From Clostridiales bacterium UBA929 (GTDB lineage: Bacteria > Bacillota > Clostridia > Oscillospirales > UBA929), in the NCBI GenBank assembly GCA_002293625.1, contig DBDP01000184.1, positions 1 through 17,288 on the forward strand: a DNA stretch of 17,288 bases, given 5' to 3'. Below the pieces are notes generated by a model that saw only the letters and a program-made list of their open reading frames with translations, searched no databases and was not told the origin of the DNA. Of the stretch, positions 1 to 6,890 are shown in pieces (the stretch's first letter is position 1; each line of letters begins with the position of its first letter). The position numbers and the translations under genes were made by a program.

Positions 1-118
1 ATAGCTATTTGATTAACACCCCCACTTTATTAAAGGCATCAGCCACAATCCACCGTTTGTAAAGAAGTATATCATGCCGAAGCAATATAAGCAACGGGTT
101 TGTACATATTTGTTGTTT

Positions 119-457
119 CTATGAAATCGTATTCAACCCCGACATCAACGGTCGCACGTAGGCGATGAACGCGCCGATTCCGTTGATGATCGCCCAAGCG
201 ATCCAGATACGCTTAAGCCAGTCCCATGCCTGATCGACTTTGTGCTGGTTATTCGACAGTTTCGCGCCGATAACCGATACAGCCGACATTAGCCCGGCGA
301 GGACGGTAGAAATACCGGCGATCTGGTTGTAGATATCCACAATGATGCGATTCGCGACCGCCCACATGTCTTCGGCGGCAAAAGCCACTCCAGCCATAAG
401 GGATATCAGCAGGAGCGTGATGAGCAGGGTTAGGTATCCTTTGTAGATTCGTTTCAT
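119..457 (-). CDS. VirB2/TrbC-like small membrane protein (conjugative pilin candidate)
   Basis: 112 residues. It has a clear signal peptide (K2, R3, hydrophobic residues about 9-24, small residues AFA near 25-27) and two further membrane segments at about 40-62 and 84-105. A basic loop (KLSNNQHKVDQAWDWLKR) separates the two. This signal-plus-two-helix layout and length fit VirB2/TrbC-type pilins and the similar small proteins (Maff2-like) of conjugative elements in Bacillota. In that role it would form the extracellular part of a type IV secretion channel. The start is well supported: AGGAGG at 466-471 lies 8 bases before the ATG. The gene is divergent from the 66-residue gene. Assignment rests on topology and context, not on a recognised signature, so another small transfer-region membrane protein is possible. 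Confidence 0.6.
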   Translation of the reverse strand: MKRIYKGYLTLLITLLLISLMAGVAFAAEDMWAVANRIIVDIYNQIAGISTVLAGLMSAVSVIGAKLSNNQHKVDQAWDWLKRIWIAWAIINGIGAFIAYVRPLMSGLNTIS

Positions 458-528
458 TTGCGTAGCCTCCTAATCATTTTTATAGGGATGTTTTCTTGTT
501 TTGATCTCGCTATTGACGGCACAAACTC

Positions 529-557
529 TTGAAAACGTTGCCGCCATCATGTATAAT
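529..557 (+). promoter_or_regulatory. Sigma-A type promoter for the 66-residue gene
   Basis: TTGAAA at 529-534 and TATAAT at 552-557, separated by 17 bases. The start codon at 597 follows about 40 bases later. This is close to the housekeeping consensus. Confidence 0.75.
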
Positions 558-596
558 ACGAGGTATAGAAAATAGCGGGCACATGGGGTGGTACGA

Positions 597-794
597 ATGA
601 TAGGGGAGAAGGTTACCCACGAGATTTTTGGGGAGGGTGTTATCAGTTCGGTGGATACTGATAAAAACCTCGTTAGCGTGGTATTTGGCAAGAGAACGCT
701 TTGTTTTCCGTACCCGGATTCGTTTAGGGGTTATTTAACCGCGGTTGACCTTGATTTGCAAAAATCCCTTCAAGAAGAATCAAAGAACCAATGA
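597..794 (+). CDS. Small protein resembling the C-terminal tail domain of UvrD/PcrA helicases
   Basis: 66 residues from the ATG at 597. The upstream GTG at 588 is less likely, because the GGGGTGG at 585-591 is spaced correctly for 597. The sequence GEKVTHEIFGEGVISSVD...LVSVVFGKRTLCFPYPDSF follows the pattern of the SH3/Tudor-like fold at the end of UvrD/PcrA helicases (K-V-x-H-x-x-F-G-x-G-x-V, then a beta-rich F-x-x-G-x-K-x-L/F-x-F-P). In PcrA that domain binds RNA polymerase. It also occurs alone or attached to other proteins in Bacillota, often without known function. It is probably cytoplasmic, with no membrane segment or signal. It has its own strong promoter and shares a terminator region with parB. 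The role in the element is unknown. Confidence 0.65.
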   Translation: MIGEKVTHEIFGEGVISSVDTDKNLVSVVFGKRTLCFPYPDSFRGYLTAVDLDLQKSLQEESKNQ

Positions 795-841
795 TATGCG
801 TTGGCACCATCCGGTGATAAGCTCAATATTCTGCGAGCAGC

Positions 842-880
842 AAAAAGGTTCAGCGGCAATTACGCTCGCAGAACCTTTTT
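842..880. terminator. Bidirectional terminator between the 66-residue gene and parB
   Basis: AAAAAGGTTC at 842-851 pairs perfectly with GAACCTTTTT at 871-880, giving a U-run on either strand. The 19-base loop holds a further AGCG/CGCT stem. A competing stem, TGCGAGC (832-838) with GCTCGCA (864-870), overlaps it. It lies 47 bases after the plus-strand stop and 14 bases after the parB stop, so it suits both convergent genes. Confidence 0.7.
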
Positions 881-894
881 CACTGGGTATTTCT

Positions 895-1893
895 TTATTT
901 GCGTTGATACTCCCGCTCCAGCATTCGCAAGACAAATGCGTTGAAGTCGAAATCTGCTGGAAGAACGAATTGGTGCAGGGTTGCTTTCGGGACGCTGTAT
1001 GCCTTCGGCGGCGGTTTCTTCTTCGGTGGTTTTTGCAGGATTTCGGAAATGCTCTCCGTTGTTACCGGCTTACCTGATTCATATGCGGTGCGAATAACTA
1101 CAGCCGTCTTGATGCTCAGTTTCTCTTTTGAAGCAGCGAAATGCTGAAGTACCGCCTGCTGTGCCTCCGTATCGAGAAACGATATTTCATAACCCGCCAT
1201 TATGGGAACTTGATCTTGGTCAATCTGTTCGAGAAGATCGGGAAGCAGATAGGTGAGGCGGATGTACCGCTGGATTTCATGACGATCAACATTATTATTT
1301 GCAGCAACAATATCTCGGCTTTCACTTTGCAGCCCAATTTGGGCTGGATCGGCAGAAACATTGGTATCACTGGAAGAATCGCCGTTTTGGTGAAGTGCTT
1401 TCTTCTTCTGCAATGCCTCCATCTGAAGCCTGTAGGCGAATGCTTTTTCACTCGGCAAGAGTTTCTCCCGCTGTTCCAGATTGGTGGTTACGACAATCAA
1501 CGCGGCGGTGTTATCGTCGGCGTCCCGGATGATGGCGGGGATATCTTGATGACCCAGTCGGCGCATCGCCTCTACCCGGTTGTGACCGGAAAGGATTTCG
1601 TAACCCTGCTCGTCATGTGTTTTCCGTATCAGAATCGGTTGATGCAATCCCTCCCGCTGAATGCTCTCGGCAAGGGAAATCAATTTTTCCTCGATATATG
1701 GCTTGAACGGATGGTTGGCATAGGGACGCAATAAGCCGATGGTGATTATCACAACGTTTTCGGCATCTGTGGCAAGGTGAAACTGCGCGTCATATTCCCG
1801 CTTTAAGGATTGATCCGCCGGATCCTCTGCATGAGCGGTTGTCTTTTTCGCCCGTTCCGCTCTTTGACGGGCGAACTCCTCAAGACTTTTCAT
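895..1893 (-). CDS. parB: ParB/RepB/Spo0J-family partition protein
   Basis: 332 residues. The N-terminal ParB domain spans about 45-150: a conserved segment LLRPYANHPFKPY, then LAESIQREGLHQPILIRK, then GHNRVEAMRRLGH (103-115). That last part is the family's G-x-R-R-like nucleotide-binding motif in the GHNR form common in mobile elements. A central helical DNA-binding region follows at about 150-270. A proline/lysine-rich stretch (KPPKKKPPPK, about 285-295) leads into a short C-terminal domain that probably dimerises. It would bind a centromere-like site and work with ParA to segregate or stabilise the element. The start has AAGGAG upstream and overlaps the parA stop by 14 bases, so the two are probably translationally coupled. 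A terminator follows. Confidence 0.88.
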   Translation of the reverse strand: MKSLEEFARQRAERAKKTTAHAEDPADQSLKREYDAQFHLATDAENVVIITIGLLRPYANHPFKPYIEEKLISLAESIQREGLHQPILIRKTHDEQGYEILSGHNRVEAMRRLGHQDIPAIIRDADDNTAALIVVTTNLEQREKLLPSEKAFAYRLQMEALQKKKALHQNGDSSSDTNVSADPAQIGLQSESRDIVAANNNVDRHEIQRYIRLTYLLPDLLEQIDQDQVPIMAGYEISFLDTEAQQAVLQHFAASKEKLSIKTAVVIRTAYESGKPVTTESISEILQKPPKKKPPPKAYSVPKATLHQFVLPADFDFNAFVLRMLEREYQRK

Positions 1894-2704
1894 GAGCCAT
1901 CATCTCCTTCACTGCCGACATATATCCCGCAGCGATATTACCATTCGGGTCGATTTCAAAGATACTCGCTCCGCTGACTGATTGCGCCGCAGCCTTAATT
2001 GAGTACGGAATCGGTTCGGAAAAGACCGGCAGCGTTTTTCCGTATTCCTCATGGACGATATTTCGGATATACTGGCAGAGGCTTGTCCTGCTTTGGTATT
2101 TGGTCAGCAGAATCCCTTCTACATCCAGCTTGGGATTCAGTTTTGCCTTAATCCGCAGGATCAAATCCAACGTCTGCTTGACTGCTTCGAAACCGAGGAA
2201 GTGTGCCTCTAGCGGAATGAGGACACTGTCGCTCGCGGACAGCGCATTGATGGTAAGTAAACCGGCGCTGGGTGGACAGTCTATTAATATGTAGTCGTAC
2301 AGCATTGTCAATGGTGCCAGCGTTTTTCGCATGATCAACTCAACCGGCAGTTCGTTGTCTCCGGTTAGGAGAGATGAATTACTCTCAACCGTCAGCCGCT
2401 TCTCAACAAGACTCAGCTTTGGGTTTGACGGGAGCAAATCGAATGTGTTACAATGAATCATGCAGTCTTGGATGGGCATTCCATCCGATTCATCTAAGGT
2501 GTTCAGCATCTTCAAGGCAAGTGTCTGTTTGATGGAAGTCGGATCATATCCCAGTGCCGTGGTTAGATTACTCTGTGGATCATTGTCAATAACTGCTACT
2601 TTGCATCCTTGCTTGCTGAGAGCGGCTGCGATGTTGATCGTCGATGTTGTCTTGGTTGTCCCGCCTTTGGCTAAACTGAAACTGACGGTTCTGCTCGTAT
2701 TCAT
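1880..2704 (-). CDS. parA: ParA-family ATPase
   Basis: 274 residues from the ATG at 2704. That start is preferred over one 25 codons upstream because GGAGG lies 8 bases before it and the family begins just ahead of the P-loop. The deviant Walker A KGGTTKTT (13-20) has the signature lysine of ParA/MinD ATPases. VIDNDPQSN follows near 39-46, and YDYILIDCPPSAGLL is the Walker B and switch region. The protein would form ATP-dependent dimers on DNA and position ParB-bound element DNA. There is no N-terminal helix-turn-helix extension, so it resembles chromosomal and ICE ParA more than the long plasmid type. The reading frame overlaps parB. The gene next to the integration junction is this one, which suggests the par pair marks this end of the element. 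Confidence 0.9.
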   Translation of the reverse strand: MNTSRTVSFSLAKGGTTKTTSTINIAAALSKQGCKVAVIDNDPQSNLTTALGYDPTSIKQTLALKMLNTLDESDGMPIQDCMIHCNTFDLLPSNPKLSLVEKRLTVESNSSLLTGDNELPVELIMRKTLAPLTMLYDYILIDCPPSAGLLTINALSASDSVLIPLEAHFLGFEAVKQTLDLILRIKAKLNPKLDVEGILLTKYQSRTSLCQYIRNIVHEEYGKTLPVFSEPIPYSIKAAAQSVSGASIFEIDPNGNIAAGYMSAVKEMMAHEKS

Positions 2705-2738
2705 CGGGCATTCCTCCATAATATTCTTTATTTGGAGT

Positions 2739-2744
2739 ATTATA
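2739..2744 (-). promoter_or_regulatory. Possible -10 box of parA
   Basis: On the minus strand TATAAT lies at 2744-2739, 34 bases before the parA ATG. No convincing -35 hexamer stands 16-18 bases upstream, so this is a weak call. A TGTTTCA at 2772-2778 equals half of a Spo0J parS site, but the second half is not there. Confidence 0.35.
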
Positions 2745-2790
2745 GCTTTGTTGTAGCAGAGACTCACCCTATGTTTCATGGTTCTTGAGC

Positions 2791-2812
2791 ATCCAGCAAA
2801 TCATCCAGCAAA
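2791..2812. repeat. Tandem pair of ATCCAGCAAA near the element end
   Basis: ATCCAGCAAA occurs at 2791-2800 and again at 2803-2812, a 12-base period. It lies in the gene-free stretch 2705-3099, between parA and the tRNA fragment, about 135 bases inside the junction. Arm-type integrase sites and partition sites both take this form. The sequence alone does not decide between them. Confidence 0.4.
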
Positions 2813-2947
2813 ATCTCTTTTGGATTGCTTTTTGCCCGTGGAACGATTACATGATTTTTTTGCGGAGGAATTGCTGAAATGCTTGGAATTACTGATTGTT
2901 TGGAGATACAGAGTAACACGGAACGATACGCTGTAATCAATTATTTT

Positions 2948-2997
2948 TCAGACTCCGACTCTGAAGGCCGTGGGTTCGAATCCCGCCGGGTGTACCA
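2948..2997 (+). other. tRNA-Arg(CCG) 3' fragment: element attachment junction
   Basis: Everything from the anticodon stem onward is tRNA. The anticodon stem is TCAGA (2948-2952) with TCTGA (2960-2964) around the loop CTCCGAC, which puts anticodon CCG at 2955-2957. The variable bases AGGCC follow. Then come the T-arm stem GTGGG/CCCGC (one G-U pair) around TTCGAAT, the acceptor strand CGGGTGT, the discriminator A, and an encoded CCA at 2995-2997. Upstream there is no D-arm and no ACACCCG to pair with the acceptor strand, so the 5' half is missing. This is the expected remnant (attR-like) after insertion at a tRNA 3' end. The full tRNA should lie at the other end of the element. The exact core boundary cannot be set from one junction. 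Confidence 0.8.
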
Positions 2998-3002
2998 TCC
3001 CG

Positions 3003-3040
3003 AAACCGCCGCAGCCTAACGGTCGCGGCGGTTTATTTTT
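3003..3040 (+). terminator. Native terminator of the tRNA-Arg gene
   Basis: AAACCGCCGC (3003-3012) pairs with GCGGCGGTTT (3025-3034), followed by ATTTTT. It begins six bases after the encoded CCA, so it is the original tRNA terminator left on the chromosomal side of the junction. It also shields the sigma-factor gene from element transcription. Confidence 0.8.
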
Positions 3041-3047
3041 CACTCGC

Positions 3048-3080
3048 TGCAACAATTCGTTGCGGTATATTGTATATAAG
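3048..3080 (+). promoter_or_regulatory. Possible promoter/operator of the sigma operon
   Basis: TGCAAC at 3048-3053 resembles -35 elements used by ECF sigma factors, and TATATAAG at 3073-3080 could be a -10. The pairing of the two is not standard for either promoter class. GCAAC-AATTC-GTTGC (3049-3063) is a perfect inverted repeat and could be an operator. Autoregulation is common for such operons. Weak call. Confidence 0.3.
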
Positions 3081-3099
3081 GCAGAGAGGGTGATACGTC

Positions 3100-3609
3100 A
3101 TGGAAGAATCGCAGCTGTTCCGAAGCACGGAGCTGGAGCAAACCGAGTTTGAGCGCGCTGTCCGCCGCAACGCGCAAACGCTCTACAAGACCGCATTGGC
3201 TGTCACCGGCAGCAGCGGGGACGCGGAGGAAGTCGTGCAGGACTGCTACCTTCGGCTTTGGGAGAAACGACCCGTCTTTACTTCGGAGGAACACGAAACG
3301 GCGTGGCTCATTCGCGTGACCGTAAATCTGGCAAAGAACCGCCTCACCTCGGCATGGCGGCGGCACACCGTACCGCTGACCGATTCGGTACCCGCACGCG
3401 ACAGGCAGGAACGGGAGTTGCTGGAGGTCATATCAAAATTGACACCTCCCGACCGCGCCGTAATTCACTTGTTTTACTATGAGGGGTACTCCACCGCGGA
3501 GATCGCGCAAATCATGAAGCGCCGGGAATCCACGGTACGCAGCAGACTCGCCCGAGCGAGACAAAAATTAAAAGGACTATTGGAGGAATGTAACGATGAA
3601 CCGCTATAA
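3100..3609 (+). CDS. ECF-type RNA polymerase sigma factor
   Basis: 169 residues, the normal size for an extracytoplasmic-function sigma factor. Region 2 covers about 24-88 (ALAVTGSSGDAEEVVQDCYLRLWEK, then TAWLIRVTVNLAKNRL) and recognises the -10 element. A short linker leads to region 4 at about 108-160 (LTPPDRAVIHLFYYEGYSTAEIAQIMKRRESTVRSRLARARQKLK), whose helix-turn-helix reads the -35 element. There are no regions 1 or 3. The ATG at 3100 has AGAGGG ahead of it. The stop overlaps the start of the next gene by 14 bases, typical of a sigma gene translationally coupled to its anti-sigma partner. Its targets cannot be read from this window. Confidence 0.92.
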   Translation: MEESQLFRSTELEQTEFERAVRRNAQTLYKTALAVTGSSGDAEEVVQDCYLRLWEKRPVFTSEEHETAWLIRVTVNLAKNRLTSAWRRHTVPLTDSVPARDRQERELLEVISKLTPPDRAVIHLFYYEGYSTAEIAQIMKRRESTVRSRLARARQKLKGLLEECNDEPL

Positions 3610-5434
3610 AGACTTATTTGACCGTGTGCCGGAAAACCCCGAAGCGGAACGGATGGCGCTCGCGGCTCCCCACACCGTAAAAACGGCGCGCCCCGCCGTC
3701 CGCTTCGCCGGAATCGCCGCCGCCTGCTGTATGCTTGTTGCGCTGGGAGCGCTGGCGTGGCCGCGCCTGTTCGGCACGGACGGTTTAGGAACACCGGGGT
3801 CAGCCGGTACGGAAGAATGGGACATCCCGCCGACCACACTTTTGAGCATTCCGGCAATCGACGAACTGCGCGGACTCGCGGCGGAACCGTTCACAATCGG
3901 CAATGATATAACCCTTGGATGGTTCGATCTATTTGACGCATATGCGTCTCCAAACAGCTTCAAAGGGATTACAATTGCTTACGTCCTTGATGTGCGCACA
4001 GCGAACTCCGGCGCGGAGGAAGCGTATGTTCAGGTTCTGCACAGCGCCGGAGGGCAATTGCCCGGCGAACTGACGGTTGTATCCGATGAACCTCTTTTGC
4101 GCATCGGCGGAGTTTACATCCTGTCGCTGGGGCAGCAGCCGGAGGATGGCGGTTCTGACATTTACTCGGTTTTGGGTGACGACTGCCTCTTTGAGATTGA
4201 CGCCAACGGTTTCATCGCGTCGCACTCAAACAGCCAAGACTTTTCAGTATACGACGGTCAGGCGGTCGCGGTGCTTTGGGACGAGATCGTGTACCTAGCC
4301 GATCATCCCGCGCTGGTCTCCGCGCTGGCCGGAAACATGCGGTACGAAGTCGGGGAACTTGCGCCGAACCGCTTCGTTTCGGCTGAACCCGAAACCAGGG
4401 TCGTTGTACGCGCTGTCGTGAAAGAAACGGACGGCTATACGAATACGGAAATCAACGTGCATGAGGATTTGTATAATCCAGGACAATTGGAAGCGGACAT
4501 CAGCCTTGACGGGCATAACGGGTTTGGTTTGTCGGATCCTTTGGAAGCGGGCAAAGAGTATATCTTTATCGGCACCGTCGGCACGCCGTTCTACTACGCG
4601 GAAGTGGACGAAAGCGGCGTACTTCACATCCCAGACGACTACCCCGGCAACGCGATGGCGTTCGCCGAAGGGATGACGGTAAACGATCTGCGCGGCGTCA
4701 TCGACGAAATATGCGAGTATTATGGGCTTACGCAAAACGAAAATACAGGCAGCTTTTCTTATGAATATCTGGACGACGAGTTTACACATCTCCAAACTGA
4801 AGAAGAAATTCTCGCCCTGACATATGAAATGGCGTATGAAATGGCGAAGGAATGGAATAACCCGGAGGTTTACTCACGGGGGAGAGCGCAAAAGACAACA
4901 GATAGTCTACAGCAGTTTATTGATGAACACGAGTTTCGGTTGGAAGCTATGCGGAGTCTTGCGCGATTCCATTTAGTACATCATATGACATACGAAAGGG
5001 AGCAATGGAGAAACCACACGGACGAACTGGAGCTTCCGTGGTTTGACGGCACAAACGCCGACGCGCCGGTGGTACGCTACAAAGCGGAGGATGCACCGGA
5101 AGAAGTTCAAGACTGGTTAACCCGCCCCAAATATGACGGTGGCTCCGATGTTTTCACAAGCTACGACGAACAGGGCAATGAGGTCTTGCGGCAATGGACA
5201 TACTACGCTCTTTCAAATACCGACCACCCTATCGGGTACTCCGAGGAGACTATAGACGGCAAACACCATGTATATCTCTTTGAATTAGATGAAGTTCAGC
5301 CGCAAGAGGACAACTATGTAATCGTCTCTGTCGCTTTAGGAGATAACGTGTACGGCAACTCTGCCTCCGAGGTATATGCTCGTTTCATCGACGGTTTCGG
5401 AGGAAGTTTTAGTCATTCCCGTAAAGTCCCCTAA
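3596..5434 (+). CDS. Membrane-anchored partner of the ECF sigma factor (putative anti-sigma/sensor), unknown family
   Basis: 612 residues. The start at 3596 has GGAGG 9 bases upstream and overlaps the sigma gene. A short cytoplasmic N-terminus of about 35 residues (MNRYKDLFDRVPENPEAERM...) is followed by one membrane helix (about 36-56) and a very long extracellular part. I recognise no named domain. The outer part seems to contain two related beta-rich units, about 78-205 and 260-365. Each runs through a V-x-V strand, a P-G-x-L segment, a G-x-x-Y-I strand and a turn leading to 'I/A-D-x-x-G', followed by a helix-rich acidic region and another beta-rich end. Its position and single-helix topology suggest it holds the sigma factor and releases it on an external cue. 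The cytoplasmic part is too short for a classical zinc-binding anti-sigma domain, and no HxxxCxxC is present. Function is inferred from context. Confidence 0.8.
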   Translation: MNRYKDLFDRVPENPEAERMALAAPHTVKTARPAVRFAGIAAACCMLVALGALAWPRLFGTDGLGTPGSAGTEEWDIPPTTLLSIPAIDELRGLAAEPFTIGNDITLGWFDLFDAYASPNSFKGITIAYVLDVRTANSGAEEAYVQVLHSAGGQLPGELTVVSDEPLLRIGGVYILSLGQQPEDGGSDIYSVLGDDCLFEIDANGFIASHSNSQDFSVYDGQAVAVLWDEIVYLADHPALVSALAGNMRYEVGELAPNRFVSAEPETRVVVRAVVKETDGYTNTEINVHEDLYNPGQLEADISLDGHNGFGLSDPLEAGKEYIFIGTVGTPFYYAEVDESGVLHIPDDYPGNAMAFAEGMTVNDLRGVIDEICEYYGLTQNENTGSFSYEYLDDEFTHLQTEEEILALTYEMAYEMAKEWNNPEVYSRGRAQKTTDSLQQFIDEHEFRLEAMRSLARFHLVHHMTYEREQWRNHTDELELPWFDGTNADAPVVRYKAEDAPEEVQDWLTRPKYDGGSDVFTSYDEQGNEVLRQWTYYALSNTDHPIGYSEETIDGKHHVYLFELDEVQPQEDNYVIVSVALGDNVYGNSASEVYARFIDGFGGSFSHSRKVP

Positions 5435-5448
5435 CCCGCACAAGCAGA

Positions 5449-5482
5449 CGCCCCGCCGGAAAACTCCGGCGGGGCGGTTTTT
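5449..5482 (+). terminator. Rho-independent terminator of the sigma operon
   Basis: A 12-bp perfect stem, CGCCCCGCCGGA (5449-5460) with TCCGGCGGGGCG (5465-5476), AAAC loop, then GTTTTTG. It starts 14 bases after the stop codon. There is no U-run on the other strand, so it serves the plus strand only. A second short hairpin, CCGCCC-GTT-GGGCGG, follows at 5496-5510 without a U-run. Confidence 0.9.
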
Positions 5483-5536
5483 GTTTACATCATCGCCGCC
5501 CGTTGGGCGGTATCCTCTTCGAATCGAACGGGGTTT

Positions 5537-5562
5537 GTAGGGTGCGCCGACCCGGCGCACCG
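5537..5562 (+). repeat. GTAGGG hairpin repeat, copy 1
   Basis: GTAGGG leads into a 9-bp stem, GGTGCGCCG (5541-5549) with CGGCGCACC (5553-5561), loop ACC. It lies between the convergent sigma operon and pfp. A following TGTAG...CTACA pair (5564-5585) continues to just before the pfp stop. Same layout as the copies at 10343, 10421, 13139 and 16991. Confidence 0.6.
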
Positions 5563-5590
5563 TTGTAGAAACTCTCGTCGCTACATTATA

Positions 5591-6826
5591 TTACGCCAGC
5601 GTCTTTCTCATTTTCGCGAATCTCGGCAGACCGTTTTCCTTTTCCTGCTCCGTCTCGCCCGCGATCAGCGGCAAGGCGTAGTCAATGTAGCCTTGCAGGA
5701 TGCCGTTACCGGCATCGTTAATCCATTCGCGCGGAACCTTCTTCTCAGTATTGGCAACCGTCTCCAACGGCAGGAGGTCGATTTCGCACTTATAGCCGCC
5801 GTCGCGGGTGCATTTGAAGCCGACCATCTTGTCGGTGACGCCATTGACCGCGTTCTCAACGGCGGCGCGTCCGGAGGCATACGATTCCTCAATGTCTGTC
5901 TTGGACGCGACGTGCGAGGCACAGCGCTGGAGCAGCGAGAACTCGATGCCGCGCACCTTCGCGCCGGTTTTATCCTTGACAATCGCGGCCAGCGTCGCGG
6001 CCAAGCCGCCGAGCTGCGCGTGTCCGAAACTGTCTTTCTGCTGGGGTCCCGCGCTTCCGTATTCGGCGATCAGCTTGCCGTCCTTATCGTGGATGCCTTC
6101 GCTGACGGCGACGATCACTTTTCCGCGCTCGGTGTAGATTCTCTGTACATCCTCTAAAAACTTCTCCATGTCAAAGTCGGTTTCGGGCAGGTAAATCAGA
6201 TCGGGGGCGTAGTCTCCGGCGAGGGCGGCTGCGGCCGTCAGCCATCCGGCGTGACGCCCCATAATCTCCAAGATGGTGATCATGCCGGTGTCGTAGACGC
6301 GCGCGTCAAGATAGATTTCCATGCAGGAGGTGGCGATGTATTTCGCGGCGCTTCCGTAACCCGGGCAGTGGTCGGTACCGAAGAGGTCGTTGTCGATCGT
6401 CTTGGGAATGCCCATCACACGGCACTCGTAACCGTTCTGCTGCATGAACTTGCTGATTTTATTGCAGGTATCCATGCTGTCGTTGCCGCCGTTGTAAAAA
6501 AAGTAACGCACGTCGTACTTCTTGAAAATTTCCAAAATGCGTTTATAGTCGGTGTCATCTGTTGCGGGGTCTTTGAGCTTATAGCGGCATGAACCCAGCG
6601 CCGAGGACGGGGTGTGGCGCAGACGCTTCAGTTCCTCGCGTTCTTCCTCGTCCATGATATACAGGCGGTCGTCCAGCACACCCTTGATGCCGTTCGCCGC
6701 GCCGTAGACGCGAGTGATGGCGCCGCTGTCTAGCGCCGCCTCGATGGCGCCGAGCGCCGAAGCGTTGATAACCGATGTCGGTCCTCCCGATTGACCGATG
6801 ATACAGGCTCCTTTAAGTTGGCTCAT
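5591..6826 (-). CDS. pfp: Pyrophosphate-dependent 6-phosphofructokinase
   Basis: 411 residues from the ATG at 6826, which has GGGAGG 8 bases upstream. The frame is open a further 26 codons upstream, but that part would overlap the promoter. It phosphorylates fructose 6-phosphate to the 1,6-bisphosphate in glycolysis, reversibly when pyrophosphate is the donor. Motifs: the N-terminal GQSGGPTSVIN loop (11-21), GGNDS at 113-117, PKTIDND at 141-147 (catalytic Asp; the Lys replaces the Gly of ATP enzymes), and MGRHAGW from 189. The acidic residue after GGN and the Lys are the accepted marks of PPi use. The Asn where many family members have Asp is unusual, though I believe related clostridial enzymes share it. 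It is cytoplasmic and monocistronic, with its own promoter. Confidence 0.9.
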   Translation of the reverse strand: MSQLKGACIIGQSGGPTSVINASALGAIEAALDSGAITRVYGAANGIKGVLDDRLYIMDEEEREELKRLRHTPSSALGSCRYKLKDPATDDTDYKRILEIFKKYDVRYFFYNGGNDSMDTCNKISKFMQQNGYECRVMGIPKTIDNDLFGTDHCPGYGSAAKYIATSCMEIYLDARVYDTGMITILEIMGRHAGWLTAAAALAGDYAPDLIYLPETDFDMEKFLEDVQRIYTERGKVIVAVSEGIHDKDGKLIAEYGSAGPQQKDSFGHAQLGGLAATLAAIVKDKTGAKVRGIEFSLLQRCASHVASKTDIEESYASGRAAVENAVNGVTDKMVGFKCTRDGGYKCEIDLLPLETVANTEKKVPREWINDAGNGILQGYIDYALPLIAGETEQEKENGLPRFAKMRKTLA

Positions 6827-6857
6827 AACTGTTTCCTCCCATTTTTTCAATAGAATC

Positions 6858-6886
6858 AGTTTAGCAGATATTTTGATAATGCGCAA
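6858..6886 (-). promoter_or_regulatory. Promoter of pfp
   Basis: On the minus strand TTGCGC (6886-6881), 17 bases, then TAAACT (6863-6858), with TG one base before the -10 (extended -10). It lies 32 bases before the pfp ATG and just beyond the methyltransferase stop at 6891, so pfp has its own start of transcription. Confidence 0.55.
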
Positions 6887-6890
6887 GCCC

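Larger units (their letters stand above)
1..2947. mobile_element. End of an integrative conjugative element (partial)
   Basis: The segment holds a pilin-type small membrane protein, a ParA/ParB pair and a small accessory gene. It ends exactly where a 5'-less tRNA-Arg begins. Base composition is visibly more A+T rich than the region after 3100, and the GTAGGG hairpin repeats seen in the chromosomal part are absent. Known: many Bacillota conjugative elements insert at tRNA 3' ends and carry parA/parB-like genes near one end. Inferred: this is the end opposite the integrase, because no integrase or excisionase gene lies between parA and the junction. The other end and most transfer genes would lie left of the window. 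It could instead be a remnant, or another tRNA-targeting island. Confidence 0.7.

Noticed and set aside
1141..1734. 197-codon open frame on the plus strand opposite parB
   Set aside because: It lies wholly within a clear parB gene, has no family features, and looks like a shadow frame.
2772..2787. parS site (TGTTTCACGTGAAACA-like) upstream of parA
   Set aside because: Only the left half TGTTTCA is present; the right half has no match.
2879..3019. Small open frame with GGAGG upstream that reads through the tRNA fragment and into the terminator
   Set aside because: Its second half (GFESRRVY...) is only the translation of a tRNA 3' end, a common false ORF. The first 23 residues match nothing I recognise.
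5537..5585. pfp terminator made by the GTAGGG hairpin
   Set aside because: The stem is strong, but on the minus strand it is followed by CTACAAACC with no U-run, so a standard terminator is not supported.
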